NCBI GenBank assembly: GCA_965224095.1 | Contig: OZ245039.1 | Coordinates: 3,534,001-3,598,000, forward strand | From: JBPEWY01 sp965224095 | GTDB lineage: Bacteria > Bacteroidota > Bacteroidia > Flavobacteriales > Flavobacteriaceae | DNA: 64,000 nucleotides | Reading direction: 5' to 3' | In this document: positions 48,470 through 57,192 of the stretch, one piece after another | Layout: every line of letters begins with the position of its first letter | How positions within the stretch are numbered: position 1 is the stretch's first letter | The notes under the pieces: generated by a model | Database searches by the model: none | What the model saw: the letters and a program-made list of their open reading frames with translations, nothing else | What the model was told of the DNA's origin: nothing | Program-made: the position numbers and the translations under genes

Positions 48470-50671
48470 ATGAGTTTAGCTGAAATTGACTTACAGGCAT
48501 CCCTGAAGCAATATTTTGGATTTAGCACCTTTAAGGGATTGCAGGAAGAGGTCATTAAAAGTATAGTAGGAGGTAATAATACATTTGTTATTATGCCAAC
48601 TGGTGGAGGAAAGTCGTTGTGTTATCAGCTTCCGGCTTTGGTGAAAGAGGGCACAGCCATTGTGGTTTCTCCGCTTATTGCTCTTATGAAGAATCAGGTG
48701 GACGCTATTAGAGGAGTTTCCCCGGAACACGGAGTTGCTCATGTTCTAAATTCATCGCTTAATAAAACGGAAGTAAGACAGGTAATGGCCGATATTACCA
48801 ATGGGGTTACAAAACTTTTGTACGTAGCTCCGGAATCGCTTACCAAGGACGATTATGTCGAGTTTCTTCAATCGGTTAAAATTTCTTTTGTAGCAGTAGA
48901 CGAAGCGCATTGTATTTCGGAATGGGGCCACGATTTTAGGCCGGAGTATCGAAATTTACGGGCTATCATTCGGCGCCTGGACGACAATATCCCTATTATT
49001 GCCCTTACGGCTACGGCTACTCCCAAGGTGCAGGAAGATATCCTGAAAAACCTGGGTATGACAGGAGCTAAAGTCTTTAAAGCATCTTTTAATCGCCCTA
49101 ATTTGTATTATGAAGTGCGCCCAAAAACGAAGAATGTAGATGCTGATATTATTAGATTCGTAAAAAGACACTCCGGAAAATCAGGAATTATATATTGCCT
49201 GAGCAGAAAAAGGGTGGAAGAACTATCTCAGGTATTACAGGTGAACGGGATAAGTGCGGTACCTTACCACGCGGGGTTAGACAGTAAAACCAGGGCAAAG
49301 CATCAGGATATGTTTCTTATGGAGGATGTAGATGTGGTGGTAGCTACTATTGCCTTTGGTATGGGAATAGACAAGCCGGATGTTCGATTTGTTATTCACC
49401 ACGATATTCCTAAGAGTATTGAGAGCTATTATCAGGAAACGGGTAGAGCCGGAAGAGACGGAGGTGAGGGGCATTGTCTTGCATTTTATGCATATAAGGA
49501 TATCGAAAAACTTGAAAAGTTTATGTCAGGAAAACCCGTGGCTGAGCAGGAAATTGGCCATGCATTGCTACAGGATATGGTAGCATATGCGGAAACCTCC
49601 ATGTCGAGAAGAAAATTTATCCTGCATTATTTCGGAGAGGAATTCGATGAGGTTCACGGTGAAGGTGCCGATATGGACGATAACGTAAGGAATCCCAAGA
49701 AAAAAAACGAAGCTAAAGAAGATGTCGTTAAATTGTTGACGGTTATTTCCGGAACTCATGAAAAATTTAAAGCCAAGGAAGTGGTTCATACGCTGGAGGG
49801 TAAAGTCAATGCGCTGGTAAAATCGCATCGGGCCGATGAACAAACTTTTTTTGGTACCGGGAAAGATAAGGACAGCAAATACTGGATGGCTTTAATTCGT
49901 CAGGTATTGGTATCGGGACTTATAAAAAAGGAAATAGAACAGTATGGAGTGCTTCATGTTACCAATGATGGGCGTACATTTCTGGAAACACCGGTTTCGT
50001 TTATGATGACCGAAGACCATGTGTATGATGAAACCAGTGATGCTTCGGTTATTACCGCAGCAAAAGGAAACTCCGGAGGGATGGATTCTATTTTACTTGG
50101 GATGCTGAAAGACCTTAGAAAAAAGCAGGCCCATAAACTGGAAGTACCACCATTTGTAATTTTTCAGGATCCTTCATTAGACGATATGGCTTTGAAATAT
50201 CCGATTTCCCTGGAGGAACTAACCCATGTACATGGCGTAGGTGATGGAAAAGCTAAAAAATACGGAAAGCCTTTCATTGAGTTAATAGCCTCGTATGTGG
50301 AGGAACACGATATTGTAAGACCCGATGACCTCGTGGTTAAAAGTACCGGAGCTAATTCCGGATTAAAGCTCTATATTATCCAAAACGTAGACAGAAAACT
50401 TCCTCTAACCGATATTGCACAGGCTAAAGGACTGGAAATGCCTGATTTCATAAAAGAAATGGAGCAGATTGTATATAGCGGTACAAAACTGAATATTACC
50501 TATTGGATCGATGAAATCCTGGATGAAGATCAACAAGAGGAATTACACGAGTATTTCCTGGATGCTGAAACCGACAAAATTTCTGAAGCAATGGATGAGT
50601 TTGATGGCGATTATGACGATGATGAATTACGGCTTTACCGAATAAAATTTATAAGCGAAGTGGCTAATTAA
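48470..50671 (+). CDS. recQ: ATP-dependent DNA helicase RecQ
   Basis: A 733-residue 3'-5' SF2 helicase. Motifs: LQEEVIKSIVGGNNTFVIMPTGGGKSLCYQ (motif 0 and Walker A, about residues 24-53), FVAVDEAHCISEWGHDFRPEY (DEAH and aromatic-rich loop), ALTATATPKVQEDI, VATIAFGMGIDKPDVRFVIH, and SIESYYQETGRAGRDG. An HRDC domain lies near residues 545-620 (PPFVIFQDPSLDDMALKYP). The zinc-binding Cys cluster is absent: the equivalent place after ILHYFGEEF reads DEVHGEGADMDDN. The last 100 residues are acidic. Divergent from kdsD. Confidence 0.95.
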   Translation: MSLAEIDLQASLKQYFGFSTFKGLQEEVIKSIVGGNNTFVIMPTGGGKSLCYQLPALVKEGTAIVVSPLIALMKNQVDAIRGVSPEHGVAHVLNSSLNKTEVRQVMADITNGVTKLLYVAPESLTKDDYVEFLQSVKISFVAVDEAHCISEWGHDFRPEYRNLRAIIRRLDDNIPIIALTATATPKVQEDILKNLGMTGAKVFKASFNRPNLYYEVRPKTKNVDADIIRFVKRHSGKSGIIYCLSRKRVEELSQVLQVNGISAVPYHAGLDSKTRAKHQDMFLMEDVDVVVATIAFGMGIDKPDVRFVIHHDIPKSIESYYQETGRAGRDGGEGHCLAFYAYKDIEKLEKFMSGKPVAEQEIGHALLQDMVAYAETSMSRRKFILHYFGEEFDEVHGEGADMDDNVRNPKKKNEAKEDVVKLLTVISGTHEKFKAKEVVHTLEGKVNALVKSHRADEQTFFGTGKDKDSKYWMALIRQVLVSGLIKKEIEQYGVLHVTNDGRTFLETPVSFMMTEDHVYDETSDASVITAAKGNSGGMDSILLGMLKDLRKKQAHKLEVPPFVIFQDPSLDDMALKYPISLEELTHVHGVGDGKAKKYGKPFIELIASYVEEHDIVRPDDLVVKSTGANSGLKLYIIQNVDRKLPLTDIAQAKGLEMPDFIKEMEQIVYSGTKLNITYWIDEILDEDQQEELHEYFLDAETDKISEAMDEFDGDYDDDELRLYRIKFISEVAN

Positions 50672-50675
50672 CGGT

Positions 50676-51020
50676 TTAGCTCTCTCCGGCAATCTTTTCA
50701 TAAACTTCAATAGCTTTTTCTGTACGCTGACGCTGCTTTTCCGCAAGATTCAGGATAAGCTGAAAATTATCGGTAGATGCCTTTTGATAGTCAATGGCTT
50801 TTTGACTTAAATGTGTTAATAACTGAATTTCAGTTTCGTCGAGTTTAGACATTATCTTTTCGGCAAAAGCTATAAATTGAACAGGAAATTCCGTAAATGC
50901 CTTGTTATTAGCTTCCATGTCTAACATACATTGCCCAATTTCTATATTCAGCTGATTAGCCGTAATAGCATTTTCTTTGGCAAATTCAAGGGCTTGATTG
51001 CCTTTATAATTAGCATTCAT
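50676..51020 (-). CDS. Helical hypothetical protein
   Basis: A 114-residue, all-helical soluble protein with Gln/Glu/Lys-rich heptads (LDETEIQLLTHLSQKAIDYQ and FQLILNLAEKQRQRTEKAIEVYEK), suggesting a coiled coil. No signal peptide, no membrane segment and no recognisable motif. It lies 4 bp from the convergent recQ stop and is followed, upstream on the same strand, by an exported protein gene 20 bp away. I do not recognise a family. The proline-poor, methionine-containing composition is normal for the neighbourhood. Confidence 0.65.
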   Translation of the reverse strand: MNANYKGNQALEFAKENAITANQLNIEIGQCMLDMEANNKAFTEFPVQFIAFAEKIMSKLDETEIQLLTHLSQKAIDYQKASTDNFQLILNLAEKQRQRTEKAIEVYEKIAGES

Positions 51021-51040
51021 AAGTATAGGAAATTAAGAAT

Positions 51041-51544
51041 TTAGAACTCCAGTTTATGATGTGTACAGTACCAATGCGGATTACAGGTAGCAGCTGGAGT
51101 TCCTGCAAGTTTCACCTCACCTCTTTTTTCTTTTTCGATATTTTTTTTGGAAGCCAAACCGTATATAATCGGGATAACTTTATCGTTTTGATCTTTAGGG
51201 CAAATCCCCTTTTTAAAATCGTAATCACAAATATCGTTATAAATGATATCGAATTTTAATTCTTCACGTCTTTCCAGAGCAACATCTCCAAACTCCTGAT
51301 ATTCCGGATGATCTAGTGCTACGATCTTATAATCTCCTTTAGGTAACCTTTTAAAAGAATAAGCGCCGTCAGAAGCGCTGGTAGTCCTTTTGTATATTTT
51401 GTCGTTTTTAAGCAGAAATACAATAACGCCTTCATACGATGTATGGTCGCTTTTTTTCTGAACATATCCTGTTATACTGCTTTTTTGGGCACACATAAAG
51501 AGTGGAAGCAGTAACACGATCCATGTTAACTTTTTCATTCTCAT
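51041..51544 (-). CDS. Exported protein with Cna-B/carboxypeptidase-regulatory-like beta domain
   Basis: A 167-residue protein with a signal peptide (about residues 1-20, ending MCAQ). Residues about 22-100 form a beta-sandwich of the carboxypeptidase regulatory-like type (SSITGYVQKKSDHTSYEGVIVFLLKNDKIYKRTTS, DGAYSFKRLPKGDYKIVAL). The C-terminal 55 residues carry CPKDQNDKVIPIIYG and end NPHWYCTHHKLEF, a Cys- and His-rich tail that recurs in Bacteroidota exported proteins. The function is unknown; it may bind metal or partner with an outer-membrane protein. Confidence 0.68.
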   Translation of the reverse strand: MRMKKLTWIVLLLPLFMCAQKSSITGYVQKKSDHTSYEGVIVFLLKNDKIYKRTTSASDGAYSFKRLPKGDYKIVALDHPEYQEFGDVALERREELKFDIIYNDICDYDFKKGICPKDQNDKVIPIIYGLASKKNIEKEKRGEVKLAGTPAATCNPHWYCTHHKLEF

Positions 51545-51824
51545 ATAGTCTAGTAAGTCCGTTCTCTATAAATAGCAATACAAGATTGCTCTCCATAAAC
51601 AAGAAGAAGGAATTGCGAACAAGGAGTACCCGAATAATGTATTACCGGGCTGATTTCGGGGCATATGTATACTACATATAAGTAACTAAATTAGCCAATG
51701 TGTGGAAAGTGTGCAATTATTTCCACTATTTTTAGGTAAAATACACTTTCTTTAGATTATTGTTGAGCAATAGCTCGGAAAGGCCTTTAAACCCGGGAGC
51801 ATCTTTATTGTTAAAGCTTTTCTG

Positions 51825-52769
51825 TTACTTATGCTGTATTTCAAATTCCGAAGTTTCCAGTTCATAAATAATATCGCCTGATTTTTCCGTGTAAGAAATC
51901 GATGTGGCGAAGCTATCTTCAAACGAATTTACTTGTGTAATATATTCTAATGATGTATTACCTCCGGTTGACGAGGCCAGGATATTTTTCGAGAGTGTTT
52001 TAGGGCCAAATGCATGACCTTCGCCATAAATAAGTGAATACACCTTTTTTCCAAACGTATTTCTGAACACCAGCGACTCAAGATTAATATAATCTGTATA
52101 TCCGTACGAGTAAACAGTATTTTCATAAATGCTGGTGTACGTCAAATTATTATGCTCATAAGTTGAACGTATTACACGTTTAGAACCATTGTAATTATTT
52201 TCCAGATATATTCGGTTGTCATTCTCATCCAGTACTATTTTCTCATTGCTTTGGGTGGTATAGTTAATACCATCACTGCTAGTGCTTTGCTCCGAATAAA
52301 TAGTATCCTGCTTATATGTGAAAGCCTCTTTATAATAATTGAAACTCTGTGAATTATCATTCCAATCCTTTTGAAGGTGTGTTATTAAATCTCCCGAACT
52401 ATTATAACCCAGATCCATCTGATAGCTGATTTTTCCATCTACTTTTCTAACAAATGTTACCAGTTGATCACCGTTATAGGTAAAATCTCCAGAAAGAGTT
52501 GATGGGGTTGTATGCATACTAATTAGTCCGGAAAATCCGGTAATTCTGTTTACAGCAAGGGAAAAATTCAGTGAATCACCTAAAACGGGTTGCTCTGAAC
52601 CAGATGTCCCACTAAAATTATAGTACTTGGAGACCCATTGAACTATCTGAATATCCTTATTTATTGACTCGTCTTCGTCTTTTGCTAAATCAGGAGAGGT
52701 ACCCTCATCTGAAGAGCACGAAAAAAGCAATAAAATCAAAAAAGATAGATAAGGAGAAAATTTCATCAT
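51825..52769 (-). CDS. Hypothetical lipoprotein
   Basis: A 314-residue protein with a lipoprotein signal (LILLLFSCSSDEGTSP; lipidated Cys near residue 18, followed by Ser-Ser-Asp-Glu, a tract often used for surface export in Bacteroidota). The remainder is rich in Tyr, Asn and Ser with repeating amphipathic strands (YNSSGDLITHLQKDWNDNSQSFNYY, RSTYEHNNLTYTSIYENTVYSYGY), like RHS/YD-type or beta-sheet-rich lipoproteins. No catalytic motif. The 280-bp gap to the next gene holds no clear feature. Confidence 0.65.
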   Translation of the reverse strand: MMKFSPYLSFLILLLFSCSSDEGTSPDLAKDEDESINKDIQIVQWVSKYYNFSGTSGSEQPVLGDSLNFSLAVNRITGFSGLISMHTTPSTLSGDFTYNGDQLVTFVRKVDGKISYQMDLGYNSSGDLITHLQKDWNDNSQSFNYYKEAFTYKQDTIYSEQSTSSDGINYTTQSNEKIVLDENDNRIYLENNYNGSKRVIRSTYEHNNLTYTSIYENTVYSYGYTDYINLESLVFRNTFGKKVYSLIYGEGHAFGPKTLSKNILASSTGGNTSLEYITQVNSFEDSFATSISYTEKSGDIIYELETSEFEIQHK

Positions 52770-52914
52770 AACATGTTGTTGTTTATACGGCTGGCGAATA
52801 TAGAAAAGGGAATTCTAAATAAATAGGAACCCGACGTATCGCATTCCAAATATCCGATTAAAACCTAAAAAAAAGCGATTAAATGTTTTAAGTATTCAGG
52901 CGGAAAAGAAAATT

Positions 52915-53970
52915 TTAATTCTCCACAACAATTTCCCGGAATTTTAGGATAATGTTTTGGGTGTTCACCTGAACTTTCCCACCTATCGGGAGTACGGAAT
53001 TATAAGAAATATGCCCAAACGGAAAGCCATAGGCCGATGGTATGTTTAAAGGTGCAATTCGGTCTTCCAGAACCTGTTTCAAGGTAAAAGATTGCGATGT
53101 ATCCGGGGCTTCGCAGTCTTCAAAAACACCAAAAAGGATAGCTTTGGCTTTTTTAAAGACACCTGCCTGGGTAAGCTGGGTAAGCATTCGGTCAATGCGA
53201 TAGGGTTTTTCTCCTACATCTTCCAGAAACACAATTTTATTGTCAAAATCAATTTGGTAGGGTGTTCCTACCATGGAAGCTACCAATGACAAATTCCCTC
53301 CCGCTAAAACTCCTTCGGCCGATCCCGGAGTGATGGTATACGCGGGTGACAAGTAAGAATCTGAAAGCTGCTGCTTTTTAACATCAGCCGGATCAATTTC
53401 AAACGGATCTTCGGGATTTACCAGAACCCCGTTGACACTTTTTCTGCAAAATCCGTTGTTTAATGTAGCGGCTACAGGTCCGTGAAAGGTAATTAAACCT
53501 GTTTGTTGATAAATAATATTAAGCAGGGAGGTTACATCGCTGAAACCCATAAGTATTTTAGGGTTCCTTTTAACAAGCTTGAAGTCAATGTCCTTTAAAA
53601 GACGGGTGCACCCATACCCTCCTCTGGCACAGAAAATGGCTTTCACCCTGGGGTTTGTTATATGATGGTGAAAATCGTTCAATCGCTCTTCATCCGTATT
53701 GCTCAAATACCCGTGATTTTTAAGTATCCTTTTTGTGTAATAGGGTTTGAACCCCAGAGCCTCAATATTAGCAATACATTTTGTTAACCGTTCTTCGGAA
53801 ATAGCAAATCCGGGAGCAATGATACCAACAGTATCTCCCTGATTTAATTTACGAGGTTTAATAATTCGAGTTAAGGGCATAGCGAATATTGATTTTGACA
53901 TTAGTTCAAAAGGAAGAAAAAGAAACCAGGCCAGGCCGGAAGAAGTTTGTATAAATGCTCTTCGCTGCAT
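52915..53970 (-). CDS. LD-carboxypeptidase (peptidase S66) with a twin-arginine signal
   Basis: A 351-residue member of the S66 family (muramoyltetrapeptide LD-carboxypeptidases, LdcA-like). Motifs: DTVGIIAPGFAISEERL (about residues 44-60), AIFCARGGYGCTRLL and MGFSDVTSLLNIIYQQTGLITFHGP (nucleophile-containing region), AGGNLSLVASMVGTP, and the C-terminal FGHISYNSVLPIGGKVQVN with the His of the triad. The N-terminus MQRRAFIQTSSGLAWFLFLP is a Tat-like signal (RR then a hydrophobic stretch), so it may be exported folded by TatC. It is monocistronic. Confidence 0.85.
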   Translation of the reverse strand: MQRRAFIQTSSGLAWFLFLPFELMSKSIFAMPLTRIIKPRKLNQGDTVGIIAPGFAISEERLTKCIANIEALGFKPYYTKRILKNHGYLSNTDEERLNDFHHHITNPRVKAIFCARGGYGCTRLLKDIDFKLVKRNPKILMGFSDVTSLLNIIYQQTGLITFHGPVAATLNNGFCRKSVNGVLVNPEDPFEIDPADVKKQQLSDSYLSPAYTITPGSAEGVLAGGNLSLVASMVGTPYQIDFDNKIVFLEDVGEKPYRIDRMLTQLTQAGVFKKAKAILFGVFEDCEAPDTSQSFTLKQVLEDRIAPLNIPSAYGFPFGHISYNSVLPIGGKVQVNTQNIILKFREIVVEN

Positions 53971-54113
53971 TACAACAGAATCTTTTTTAGAATCTAAAGA
54001 TACAAGATTTAAATATTTTCAATTCATCCCTGAAAATTTACAATTCGGTAATCTGATTTTTTTGAAAACCCCATGAAAACAGATATTTGAAGCGTCAATA
54101 CAAAACAACAGTT

Positions 54114-54314
54114 ATGTTTAAGTTTATTATTTATCTCGCTTTCCTCATACTATCGCTGATCTTTGGTCATAGCGCAGCAGCGAATAATATGCCGGAAGAA
54201 AAGTCCTGTGAACTTTTTGCTACCTTTAAAACTGGGAAGAAAGAGAATCAAAAACAAAATATGCCAAATACGCACGTAATTGTGTTTATATATCCGGATT
54301 ATTCCAATGAGTGA
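54114..54314 (+). CDS. Small exported peptide upstream of the histidine kinase
   Basis: A 66-residue protein with a signal peptide (MFKFIIYLAFLILSLIFGHSAA, cleavage near 22-25) and a short, hydrophilic remainder containing one Cys. It overlaps the histidine kinase start by eight bases, which supports translation. It could be a secreted factor or a sensor ligand, but this is only position-based. An in-frame upstream TTG extension is possible. No family recognised. Confidence 0.5.
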   Translation: MFKFIIYLAFLILSLIFGHSAAANNMPEEKSCELFATFKTGKKENQKQNMPNTHVIVFIYPDYSNE

Positions 54315-55650
54315 AACAATTAGAAAATATGTGTACTACGGGTTTATCATAGGAACTGTCATGTTTCTCGTATTCCTTGTTATAAACCTAATTTACGGGG
54401 TTAAACCGTCATTTGATTATCAGATGCTCAAAAGTTTCGGATACTATCAGTTATACGCCATTGTATTGACTTTTGTTAATGGTTATTATTTTGATTATCT
54501 GAACCATCAGGTCAAATGGGGGAAATACAAAAATTATAGGCTGATTACCGGTGTAGTGGGCGGAATTGTTTTAACAATGACGGCTGTATTTGTTCTTAGA
54601 GTTTTTACCGAAATAATAATTGAAGGTGAAAACTGGAATGAATTCCTCGCAACCGAGACCAAGACGTTTTACCTGATTTCCCTTTTAATCACTTTTATAT
54701 TTACGCTCTTTTTTCACGCGCTGTATTTTTACAGAGAACTACATAAAAACAGGGTAAAAGAACAAAAAGTAATTGCGGGGACGGCAACGGCAAAATTCGA
54801 TGCCTTAAAAAACCAGTTGGATCCTCACTTTCTGTTTAACAGCTTAAACGTATTGAGTTCGTTAATTGATGAAAACCCGGAAAACGCTCAGCTCTTTACG
54901 GCAGATCTTTCTAAAATTTATCGTTATGTGCTGGAACAAAAAGACAAAGAACTGGTAACGGTAAATGAGGAATTACAATTTGCCAGGACTTATGTGGGGC
55001 TTCTCAAGATGCGATTTGAAGACAGTATAATTTTTGAAATTCCCGAAAAGGCATCAAATCCGGAAGCCAGGGTAGTGCCCCTGTCTTTGCAACTATTACT
55101 GGAGAATGCAGTAAAACACAATACGGTTACACCTAATAAGCCCCTGAAAATTAATATCTATGAGGAAGATGGAAATCTGGTAATAGCCAATAACCTCCAG
55201 GAGAAAACCGTACTAAAAAAAGGAAGTGGCGTAGGACTCCAAAACATAAAACAGCGGTATGCACTACTTACCTATAAACAACCTGCGATAGAAAAAAACA
55301 AACAAGAATTTAAAGTAAAAATCCCTATGTTAACTAAGCAAGTATCAAATTCAGATCAAACAAGGTTTGCTTCTTATATGGAAGATAAACGCTATGAGAA
55401 TGCTAAAAAACACGTAAACGCTTTAAAAGGATTTTATAGTAATGTATTGTCGTATATTATTATTATTCCGTTACTGGCGTGGTTAAACTATAAAACAACC
55501 GACTTCCCGTGGATTATTTTCCCTATAGCAGGTTGGGGGCTCGGAATCGTGCTGCACGGTATGGAAGTTTACGGTTATAATCCGGTTTTGGGAAAAAACT
55601 GGGAGAAAAGGAAAATTAAAGAGTTTATGGAAAAAGATAAGTTTAAATAA
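54307..55650 (+). CDS. LytS/YehU-family sensor histidine kinase fused to a C-terminal 2TM domain
   Basis: A 447-residue membrane kinase. Four membrane helices occupy residues 10-145, then a His_kinase domain with the phospho-acceptor in NQLDPHFLFNSLN (His174), then the HATPase region (VPLSLQLLLENAVKHN, GSGVGLQNIKQRYALL). Unusually, residues about 357-447 form a 2TM domain (YENAKKHVNALKGFYSNVLSY ... WGLGIVLHGMEVYG ... GKNWEKRKIKEFMEKD). The same domain occurs alone in the next two genes. With the LytTR regulator downstream it forms a two-component system. The trigger is unknown. Confidence 0.88.
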   Translation: MSETIRKYVYYGFIIGTVMFLVFLVINLIYGVKPSFDYQMLKSFGYYQLYAIVLTFVNGYYFDYLNHQVKWGKYKNYRLITGVVGGIVLTMTAVFVLRVFTEIIIEGENWNEFLATETKTFYLISLLITFIFTLFFHALYFYRELHKNRVKEQKVIAGTATAKFDALKNQLDPHFLFNSLNVLSSLIDENPENAQLFTADLSKIYRYVLEQKDKELVTVNEELQFARTYVGLLKMRFEDSIIFEIPEKASNPEARVVPLSLQLLLENAVKHNTVTPNKPLKINIYEEDGNLVIANNLQEKTVLKKGSGVGLQNIKQRYALLTYKQPAIEKNKQEFKVKIPMLTKQVSNSDQTRFASYMEDKRYENAKKHVNALKGFYSNVLSYIIIIPLLAWLNYKTTDFPWIIFPIAGWGLGIVLHGMEVYGYNPVLGKNWEKRKIKEFMEKDKFK

Positions 55651-55673
55651 TAATATTTAAAAAGGATAATATT

Positions 55674-55991
55674 ATGGAAAATTTTGAAAAAGAAAACCGA
55701 TATATTAGAGCAAAAGAACGGGTTAATGAAATTAAGAAATTCTACAGCAATTTAATTTCTTATGTGGTAATTATTAGCCTGCTGGCAGCGCTTAACTATT
55801 ACACAAATCAGTGGAGATATGCCTGGTTTTTATGGGCCGCTTTCGGATGGGGTATCGGGCTGGCCTTTCACGCAGCCAAAGCCTTTGAATGGAATCCGTT
55901 TCTGGGAAGAAACTGGGAAGAACGAAAGATCAGGGAATTTATGGAGAAGGATTCCGGAGACTTTAATAAATCTAAAAACCATTGGGAATAA
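55674..55991 (+). CDS. 2TM domain protein
   Basis: A 105-residue protein with the 2TM domain: an N-terminal amphipathic helix (RYIRAKERVNEIKKFYSNLI), two membrane helices (about residues 33-50 and 56-74) and the C-terminal motif WGIGLAFHAAKAFEWN ... LGRNWEERKIREFMEKD. It is a stand-alone version of the domain fused to the preceding kinase (about 45 percent of positions look identical by eye). It lies 23 bp after the kinase gene. The function is unknown; the domain is often near LytTR systems. Confidence 0.85.
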   Translation: MENFEKENRYIRAKERVNEIKKFYSNLISYVVIISLLAALNYYTNQWRYAWFLWAAFGWGIGLAFHAAKAFEWNPFLGRNWEERKIREFMEKDSGDFNKSKNHWE

Positions 55992-56014
55992 CCGTACAAA
56001 ATCCGGGAATAGTT

Positions 56015-56356
56015 ATGAAAGACCAGTACGAAAACAGATATCAGGAAGCAAAGAAGCGAGTGCATGAACTTAAAGGGTTCTACACACACCTGGCGGTATA
56101 CTTAATTGTAAATCTTATTATAAGCGGAGGTAAAATAATCCGTAATCTTAGCGAAGGCGAAAATTTTAAGGAAGCTTTTTGGGATGCAGGTACCTTTGCG
56201 ATATGGATTTTATGGGGAGTAGGCCTGGCATTCCACGCCCATGGAATTTTTGTGAAATCTTCGATTTTCGGGAGCGCCTGGGAAGAACGCAAAATAGCTG
56301 AGTATATGAACGAAGAAACCGAAAGTTATAGGAGAAATCAACAACGGTGGGAATAA
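56015..56356 (+). CDS. 2TM domain protein (third copy)
   Basis: A 113-residue protein with the same plan as the preceding one: RYQEAKKRVHELKGFYTHLAVY, two membrane helices (about residues 28-47 and 68-88), an 18-residue loop with ENFKEAF, then WGVGLAFHAHGIF and GSAWEERKIAEYMNEE. It starts at 56015 (MKDQYENRYQEA), 23 bp after the preceding stop; an in-frame ATG at 55982 lies in the preceding gene and was rejected. It is the third copy in the operon, counting the kinase-fused one. Confidence 0.85.
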   Translation: MKDQYENRYQEAKKRVHELKGFYTHLAVYLIVNLIISGGKIIRNLSEGENFKEAFWDAGTFAIWILWGVGLAFHAHGIFVKSSIFGSAWEERKIAEYMNEETESYRRNQQRWE

Positions 56357-56412
56357 ATAGCTCAACAAAAAGTTATCAAATAACTTCTTTTTAACCCTAT
56401 AACCAACCACAT

Positions 56413-57168
56413 ATGAATATTTTAATTATTGAAGACGAAAAACCTTCGGCCAGGAAATTGCAGCGAATGCTGGAGCGAATAGGACTAACGGCTTCAGCAA
56501 TGCTTCACTCCGTCGAGGAATCCATAGAATGGTTTCAGAAACAAGAACATCCGGATTTAATTTTTCTGGATATTCAGTTATCCGATGGACTTTCGTTTGA
56601 AATTTTTGATGCGATTAGTATAAAGAGCGCCGTTATTTTTACTACTGCATACGATGAGTATGCCTTACAGGCATTCAAGTTGAACAGTATAGATTACCTG
56701 CTCAAACCTATTGATACGGAAGAATTGGAAAAGGCCATTTCAAAGTTCAGAACCAGAATACCGGCTTCGAATAAGGTTACCATAGACTTTGAGGATATTA
56801 AAAAACTCCTGGTTAATCCGCTGGATAGAGATTACAAGAAACGATTTACGGTTAAAGTAGGGCAACATATAAAGATGGTTTATATAGAGGATATAGAATG
56901 TATTTATAGCGAAAATAAAGGTACTTATATTTATACCGCCGGTAACCGTAACTATTTACTGGAAACTACACTGGATCAGCTGGAAAATGAACTTCCTCCA
57001 GAAAAATTTTTCCGGGTAAACCGGAAGTTTTTTGTCAGTATAAATGCTATTAAAGATATAATTAGCTATACCAACTCACGTCTTCAGATAAAGCTCCATA
57101 CGTTTAAGGAACAAAATATAATCGTCGCACGTGAAAGGGTAAAAGATTTTAAGTTATGGTTGGAATAA
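56413..57168 (+). CDS. LytTR-type response regulator
   Basis: A 251-residue response regulator. The receiver domain (1-118) has the acidic pair in LIIEDEKPSARKL, the phosphorylation site Asp53 in LIFLDIQLSDGL, and the conserved Lys98 in YLLKPIDTEEL. The LytTR DNA-binding domain (about 140-250) has FTVKVGQHIKMVYIEDI, SENKGTYIYTAGNRNYLLETTL and FFRVNRKFFVSINAI. LytTR proteins bind imperfect direct repeats as dimers. It follows the 2TM genes by 56 bp, so it is probably the operon's output regulator, controlled by the LytS-type kinase. Confidence 0.95.
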   Translation: MNILIIEDEKPSARKLQRMLERIGLTASAMLHSVEESIEWFQKQEHPDLIFLDIQLSDGLSFEIFDAISIKSAVIFTTAYDEYALQAFKLNSIDYLLKPIDTEELEKAISKFRTRIPASNKVTIDFEDIKKLLVNPLDRDYKKRFTVKVGQHIKMVYIEDIECIYSENKGTYIYTAGNRNYLLETTLDQLENELPPEKFFRVNRKFFVSINAIKDIISYTNSRLQIKLHTFKEQNIIVARERVKDFKLWLE

Positions 57169-57192
57169 CGCTATTCCTTTCATTGTAAACTG

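Noticed and set aside
51545..51824. Possible small gene in the 280-bp gap before the lipoprotein gene
   Set aside because: No frame longer than about 25 codons with a plausible start was found on either strand, and no clear promoter or terminator could be made out.
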